Source: Strix aluco
Taxonomy: Eukaryota > Chordata > Aves > Strigiformes > Strigidae
DNA: 64,000 bases
Direction: 5' to 3'
Assembly (NCBI RefSeq): GCF_031877795.1
Contig: NC_133939.1
Span: 6,987,698 to 7,051,697 of the forward strand
The stretch's first letter is position 1. Every line of letters begins with the position of its first letter. The translations under genes were made by a program, and so were the position numbers. Shown in pieces: positions 57,945 to 64,000 of the stretch. The notes under the pieces are model-generated. The model made no database searches. It worked only from the letters and a program-made list of their open reading frames with translations, and was not told where the DNA came from.

Positions 57945-59044
57945 AGTTAGGGACCTCCTTAGAAGCGTTCTGGAATTGACAGACCCTGTCTCCTCCCAGC
58001 CTGGGGCTCAGGCTGCAGCAGCCCAAGAGGCAGGGAGGACGCTGCTGCCTGTGCCTCAGCCTTGCCGTGGTCTGCAGTGTGGCTCCACTTCACCTCACCA
58101 CCTTGCCTCACCTCGCTCCTCTGCCCTGCCGCGCCTCGCCTCACCGCCGGGCCGCTCCAGTGAAGGGCTGTGCGCGGCTGACCCTGCCCCACGGCCTCCT
58201 CTCAGGCCTCTTCGCCAAGCTCTCCCTTGCCGGGTCGGTTGCCCCCAGGTGTCCCCTGATCCCTGTGCCTTTGGCCGGGTCTCCCAGTCTCTGCCGCCTG
58301 TGCTGCTCCTCCTGTCCCGATCTTCGCGCCAGCGGCGCGGCCGGGCGGCTGCGGGCAGCGCTGGTGAGGCACATGCTGGCAGAGAGCTGTCCCCGCCCAG
58401 CCGGTGCTGCAAACCCCAACACCCTCCTGAAATTAACTGGAAAAAGAATAGGTGTGTTTGCTTTGAAAATCACTTGTAATCGATAAGTTTCAAGAAGTTG
58501 CATGCACTTCTCTGGTTATCTATGTTGCCGTGGAGATAGTAATGGGACAGCCAGGCAGTGTACATGCCAGTCGTGCCTGGGCCTCCAGCGATCAGAGTGC
58601 AGAGCTGCCAAAATCAAGCAGCTGAATAAACAGTGGTTTATCTTGGAGGTGCATGGGGAGGACAAGAAGCAGCAGTCACGTGTTGCAGCAGGAAAAGTTC
58701 TGTGAGGGTGTGAGGAACACACTCCACCCGAGAGTGGCTGTGCTGTCTCCACAGCTCTGGGGGCAGCTCTGTTGTGACTGGACCAGGCTTGCACGACCTG
58801 ACCCAACGTTTAAGCTGTGCTTTAGCAGAACGTTGGCATCAGCGCGTTCCCTTCCAACCCAAATTATTCTGTAGTTCATTTTGTGAAGGGAAAGTTAATA
58901 GCAAGATGAGAATGATCTGTATATTGTAATTGAAAATGGCTATAAGCCTCATTAGACTATTAGTAAGTTACACCAGCTTCAGAAGCGTGGTTACAAAGTC
59001 AAATCGTTTGGAAGTAGAGAGGAAATTAATTAATATGGTTCCTC

Positions 59045-59069
59045 TTTTTTTTTTTTTTTTTTTTTTTTT
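59045..59069 (+). repeat. Poly(T) tract of 25
   Basis: Uninterrupted T run followed by aacag, so it also resembles a strong splice acceptor on the plus strand. Confidence 0.85.
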
Positions 59070-61072
59070 AACAGCTGGTGAAAGAGTTTGCCTTCTCAAC
59101 TCAAGGCCAGGCTCTGACCTGAAGAAACCTCTGTAAATCTGTGGTGGGAGAATGCTCTAAGTGGTTTAGTACCGTATTTAAATGTGCATTTTATCTCTTT
59201 CTGATTGCACTCCTGGCCGTGGGTCAGCCTCAGCATTTGCTTGAGCTAAGAAACCTTTAGCAGGTTCAAAGCTGTATATTGCTGGTGTTAAAATGTGTAA
59301 ATACATATGTAAATGAAACCAGTGTTGTAATCAATGCTCTGTCTCTGTTTCTCTATGTAACAAAATGAAAAAGAAGTAATTTAGAGTTTAATTAAAGAGT
59401 TTTTTAACTTGCAAGTTTAGACCCTTTTATCACTTGTTTTTGCTTCCAGAGACCTTATCAGGATTTTTTGTTTAAGTAACAAATATTTTTCTTTCTTAAC
59501 ACTTCCTATCCTTGTTCAAACCACATACATTTTGGCTGTGCTGTTTTTAATGTTAAGGTGATCCTTTTGTTCCTCTAGGCCTTGTTTTTATCACATTACA
59601 GCTCTTAGCTGTATATAGCCTATGTGTGTAATTTGCGAGGGATGATGCTTTATGTATTTATTTGGTTTTGGTTTATGGTCATTCTCCTTTAGACAGTTGC
59701 AAAGCATATTTGCTATTGGTTGTGGCATCATCTCAAATCTATAAACAGTGACAGTGTATGGCAGCTAGTACAATCAAGTCCTTGAAGGGCAGGGTGTATG
59801 TGGTACAGGTTGAAAGAGGAGGAACAACAGCAAAGTGGTTGCAGAGCGGTTCAGGGCTGCTGGACCTCCTCTGGGCAGGAGCCAGGCAGGTCTGTCCTGC
59901 CTTGGGGCACGTCTGAAATCACAGTTTTGTTTGTTAATGTGATCCACTGGAGGAGTGTCTGTCTGCACCAATTACTGATTGTAGGGCTTAAATGCTGCCA
60001 GGGAAATATAAGGAATATAAAGAAAATGGATTTTGTTAAACAAGCAAACAGCCCCTCCGCCTTGCCCCCCCGCCCCCCACCCCCATTATTTTACCCACTG
60101 GAGACGTGCATTTCAGGAGAGGCTCTAGGGCTCTCTGCTCTTGCCTTGTGTGGCCTGTTGATATTTGACCCATTACTGGGCTTCCAATCCTCACTGAGAC
60201 ACCAGACCCGCTCCCTGACCCCTAAGGATTCAAATACCAGCACTGCATGCTTTGCTTTTTAAGTAGTAAAGGTTTTCTTTGCATGCTTAAGAAGATCTGG
60301 AAAATAAACCACCTTTCAGTTGGTCCATTGTGCACCGTGCTATCAAAGTTTATTCTTCTTGCCACTTTACATCTCCCTGTGTATTGAACTGAAATGTCAC
60401 CATCTTGATTCAGACCACATGTGCATCTTTCTGTTGAGGGACACTCACCCACAGTGAGGAGCCCACGGATGTTGTATCATCTCTAACAGGTGCGTTAATA
60501 CAGGACAGTCATTTTAAGGGTGGGAGGACTCTTATAGTGGTATTTGTAGTCCTGCTATAACATGGTTGAATTTGGGTCAGGGTGGAGGAAGGTTGTTACT
60601 CTGTATTTGTGAAATCTAGTTTCTAAGCTTCCTCACTTTGAAACCTACGGTATTTTAAATTATTGTCTTTTAATGAGAAGTCTGTGTTTGTAACTTTGAC
60701 ATATGTCCTGCCCATAGTGATGGTGCAGAGCATACAGTTTTTGCCTCTTTTCCTTACTGCCAGGAATTAATTGTGATAGGTCATACCTATGTAGTGGGCA
60801 GAAACATTCATTTGGATTATTGGCCTTGCTTAATTTAAATTTATCATTTATTTCAGATATTCACTGTTGACAGTTATGTGTGTTTTGAAGAGGTTACACA
60901 ACCACTTGAGAGACAAATGCTCCCTCCTCAATGTGAGATTAAACTTTTATCGTGGTATATACACTTTTTAAAGAGTGGAATAAATCCTTCTTTTCCTGTG
61001 CAAATGCATTCCAAGTGTTGCAGTCATTTAAAATGAATGATTATGGGAGGAGCCTTGAGTTCTTCTCTTTTC

Positions 61073-61091
61073 TTTTTTTTTTTTTTTTTTT
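61073..61091 (+). repeat. Poly(T) tract of 19
   Basis: T run followed by aattcag; simple sequence or a possible acceptor, no element body seen. Confidence 0.85.
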
Positions 61092-62097
61092 AATTCAGAA
61101 AACTTGCATATTACTTCACAGTGGGGGCTGCATCCTAAAACAAATCCTGTCTTGAACTGTTTGCCTGTCTTATATGGACACGCATGTCTTATCATGAAAA
61201 CAGTGTCTTGGTGCCAAGTGCAACAGAAGTTCCAAGTAAAACAATCATTGTGAAAATTGTAATAATATTTTTCTGTATTGTTTTGGAGTCTGATGGTGCG
61301 TGGGCTGCTCAGTGGCACTGAAAAAGCAAATTATATGCCAACGGTTACCAGGTTAATCTGAGCATTTTTGGTACTAACTTACATGATATTGTAATTTGCT
61401 TATTTATTTGATTTCACTGGAACTTCACTGTAGCAAAAAGCTATGCCTGAGCCTTTTTGCAACAGCTGGGCAGAGCTTTGGCCCTGGGTCCTTGATTTTT
61501 AGAATGGGGGGAAAGGTCCTAAAGAGTACAAAACTTTCGCTTGTTTGATCAAACTGGTCCTCACAAAGTGCTGACACTAGTGTCTAGCAGGAAGGTAGAT
61601 GAAACAGGTTAGAAACATACCGTAACCGTGAGTATCAAAATTTATTTTGTTTTACATTTGTATTGATAGGCATTATAATTGGAAGATGGATAATTTCTTA
61701 AAGTATTTGATAGTTTTAATTTTAAAAGAATTTTGAGTTGGCAAACAAGCAGAGAACAGATGAAACATGGCAAATTCAAATCAGAGAATTCCTCAGTTGG
61801 GTACTCTGGTTTTACTTTTTGTGGTAAACATGTACAGTAATAAAATTGTTCCTAAGAAAGTACTCAGATGTCATAGAATATTTAAGTATTCCAATTACTT
61901 AATGAGATTTAGATTCCAATTCAACAATTGTCTTATGTGATGAATTATTTTGTACGTAGGCATCTTTCTGATGTTTTTGTAAAGATCAGGCTCGTGTAAA
62001 GATAACTGCATGTACTGTATGTGTATAAACCATTTCAACAGGTTTCCGATATAAGAAATTTCAGGAGGCTTCTTTGAAAACAACTTCTGTCAGAAGA

Positions 62098-62317
62098 ATG
62101 GCGTCGTCTTCTCTACAGATTTGTGCGTTGCTGCTGGCTGTAGCAGGATTCACCATTTTACTTGTTACTACCATGTCTAACAGATGGAAAATTTCAGACA
62201 CTGCAACAGTGCTCGTTACTGCAGACTGGATTTCTGAAGGTCTTTGGATGGACTGTGCAGTGACTGCTTCTGGATCAGTACAGTGCAAGAGATTTCGCTA
62301 CATGTTGAGTTCAGACA
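62098..62317 (+). CDS. Claudin of the CLDN10/15 type, first coding exon (rest outside window)
   Basis: Tight-junction membrane protein that sets paracellular permeability. Start ATG at 62098 in the context agaagaATGG begins MASSSLQICALLLAVAGFTI, a first transmembrane helix (about residues 7-26). The extracellular loop carries the claudin signature W30, G48-L49-W50, C53 and C63 (WISEGLWMDC and GSVQC). The exon ends YMLSSD plus one base before GTAAGT. Spacing W-20-W, C-10-C, and an exon end about 11 residues after the second Cys fit CLDN10 and CLDN15 as I remember them. An in-frame ATG at 62074 is less likely because claudins begin MAS/MSM. No second exon was found to 64000. The exact paralogue is not determined. 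Confidence 0.85.
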
Positions 62318-64000
62318 GTAAGTACATGGCATATGTATATAAAATCCAGGGATGTAGTTTTATTCCTTCTTTCTGGACAGCATGCTAGCGCAGCTGGACA
62401 ACATGTACTGTGGTTGTCACAAAGGGTCTATTACAGACAGGATTTGTCCTGTAGCACTTGCAGAGAGGCTTGAAGGGCTCCAGTGAAACCCGTATGCTTC
62501 ACCCTACAACTCAGCTTAGTAACTGCTGTGGCTTTATTGCCCTCTCTGTGTTGACACAGAGGTATGGATGATATACAGTGAATCTAAGATTATTTTTTTA
62601 AATTGTTTTGGAAGAAATAGCATCCTTTTAATTGGCCTAATTCTTAACTACAAGCAGATCATAAGTCAATGAGCACTGGTGCTTGTTTGTGCTTTGGTGT
62701 GAGATAGGACTTCTTAGATATTCCAAAACTTGTCTGATACTTTGTGCTAAATCTGTTCTGGAATTTCTCAGAGGTGGCCAGTTTAAATTAAAATACATCT
62801 GTGCAACTGATGCTTTTGTATTTTTTGAGGTAGACCATGCTAGCAGGGTAGTTTATCTTCAAACAGAAAGAGAAGAATTGTCTTTGTAGGGATTGAAAAT
62901 TATTTGTTTGGATTGTGCCACATTTTAAAAATATCTTTCTGTAAACACTTTTTTTAATGGTAAAAGACTAAGAAAGGACTGAGACTGAAATTCTTTCCTC
63001 AGAAAACTGAGTATAGAAACAGTAACAGTATAGCCTTTGAAAACTGGTGTTTTGTTAAGCCTTTGGTCTTAAACAGAATTTTGCATTTATTCTTTTACAA
63101 CTTTCAGTATTGTGCAGCCACTTTATGAGTTATATCATGGAATCATTTCTTCAGCACTGAAGTCAGAGCAGCCTGAGAGCAAGGCAGATCTCTAAAACGT
63201 GAGTTTAACTCTGAAGAGTTAACTCTCAAGATTCAGCATATTTCTGGTTCTTCCTCAGTGCCCTGCCTTCGGTGGCCTCATCTGCTTTCGTAACAGTGGT
63301 GCCAGTTTAAGAAGAAGTATCAGCACCCTGTTATGAGGTCAGAATTTGTAGCCTCAAAAGGAGGCTAATCATATGCTTCCAAGGGTTTTAAAAACTACCC
63401 ATTGCATCAGAGACGATGTCAGCTTTTCGTACTGTGCTGGTACCTGTTCTGCTCCTCTCCAAGACTTCCTCTATGTAGATAGCAGGATGCCTCTTTCATC
63501 TAGAAACTTAGATATGATTTCTGGAAATCAGAGTGATGAGATGGGGCCAACAGTCCTTCAGTTCTCGTATGTGGTAGGAAGATGGCGCAGATGCTTACGA
63601 TGGTGTGTGGCGGCTCTGCCTTTCCTCCTGTAACAGGGAGAAGCAGATGTTTCAGCCCTGTTATAGAGACAAGTCCCTGTTATGGAACAGCCTCTTTTTT
63701 TAAAATGCAATTTCATTACACCCAACATGGAAAGAAAATATTCCCCAGGAACAGAAAACTTGCCAGTGAACAGAAGCAGTTGCCTCTCAGGGGTTCTCTT
63801 TCCCCCCTCCCCTGGCCCCCATAATTGGAGAGAGGACCCCTGGTTGGCAGGACTTGGTGGATCATCTTCAGCTGTTCAAAGAACTGCGTGTCCCCTAAAA
63901 TCAGTGTGGGGTTCCCCATGGTAACAGGAGGGCATGTCATGTGGCTGCCTGGAGAGTAGTAGCTGGCTGTCAGGGGGCTGTTTCTACAGTGCTCAATCAG
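62318..64000 (+). other. Claudin intron 1 (runs off the window)
   Basis: No sequence resembling the second claudin exon (an R-A-L-M-I-type transmembrane segment) was found on the plus strand. No other gene or recognised repeat. Confidence 0.6.

Larger units (their letters stand above)
56700..58420. promoter_or_regulatory. CpG island and promoter region of PARL, possibly bidirectional
   Basis: Dense CG dinucleotides from PARL exon 3 through exon 1 to about 900 bases upstream. No TATA box is evident. Repeated GCCGCCAT-type motifs lie between 57535 and 57944. Such promoters often fire both ways; a divergent plus-strand transcript is inference. Confidence 0.75.
57947..62097. other. Interval between PARL promoter and claudin
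   Basis: GC-rich to about 58.4 kb, then AT-rich. It has poly(T) runs at 59045-59069 and 61073-61091. No protein-coding exon supported. A possible noncoding transcript is discussed in the findings. Confidence 0.6.

Noticed and set aside
56855-57946. 363-codon plus-strand open frame over PARL exons 1-3 including a DRQ repeat
   Set aside because: Antisense to well-supported PARL exons and driven by GC composition; the DRQ run is just the intronic 9-bp repeat read in frame.
61870-61880. catagaat motif suggesting a CR1 LINE 3' end
   Set aside because: A single octamer-like hit without the tandem ATTCTRTG repeat or any CR1 body.
1-64000. CRISPR arrays, bacterial operons, phage or plasmid features
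   Set aside because: The window is plainly vertebrate nuclear DNA; the only regular arrays are the two tandem repeats listed, which have no spacers.

Overview
The window is a piece of a vertebrate nuclear chromosome, most likely from a bird. Short exons are separated by introns with canonical GT-AG borders, introns are compact, CpG-rich promoters stand out from an AT-richer background, and one intron carries an LTR that I recognise from memory as an avian endogenous-retrovirus LTR. The gene order YEATS2 - MAP6D1 - PARL matches the conserved vertebrate block that lies on human 3q27. I cannot name the species, and a non-avian reptile is not excluded.

Layout. 1-20.4 kb (+): the 3' half of YEATS2, 15 coding exons (the first cut by the window edge) giving about 619 codons, with the stop at 17344-17346 and a 3 kb 3'UTR that contains a MIR-like SINE. 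20.4-23.2 kb: intergenic. About 23.2-39.6 kb (-): MAP6D1, convergent with YEATS2, three coding exons, 234 aa, with an 11 kb first intron and a CpG-island promoter at 38.4-39.9 kb. 39.9-44.3 kb: intergenic. About 44.3-57.6 kb (-): PARL, complete in ten coding exons, 356 aa, with both catalytic residues of the rhomboid protease, a solo LTR in intron 3 and a perfect five-copy 40-bp minisatellite in intron 9. 57.5-58.4 kb: CpG-island promoter with several YY1-type CCAT motifs. 62.1 kb (+): first coding exon of a claudin of the CLDN10/15 type; its remaining exons lie beyond the window.

The genes are not a functional operon. YEATS2 is a nuclear subunit of the ATAC acetyltransferase complex, MAP6D1 is a palmitoylated microtubule-associated protein, PARL is an inner-mitochondrial-membrane protease, and the claudin is a tight-junction membrane protein. 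All exon borders were set by reading splice sites and checking that phases join and that the joined protein matches the family as I remember it; no alignment was run.

I found no undescribed biological system. The points most worth checking are: a MAP6D1 whose repeat modules look more like MAP6 than human MAP6D1; a PARL amino terminus in which the human regulatory P-beta region is not recognisable; a YEATS2 exon with a poor donor site beside a better one that would end the protein; a TISU-like start on PARL; the claudin next to PARL; and the perfect minisatellite.
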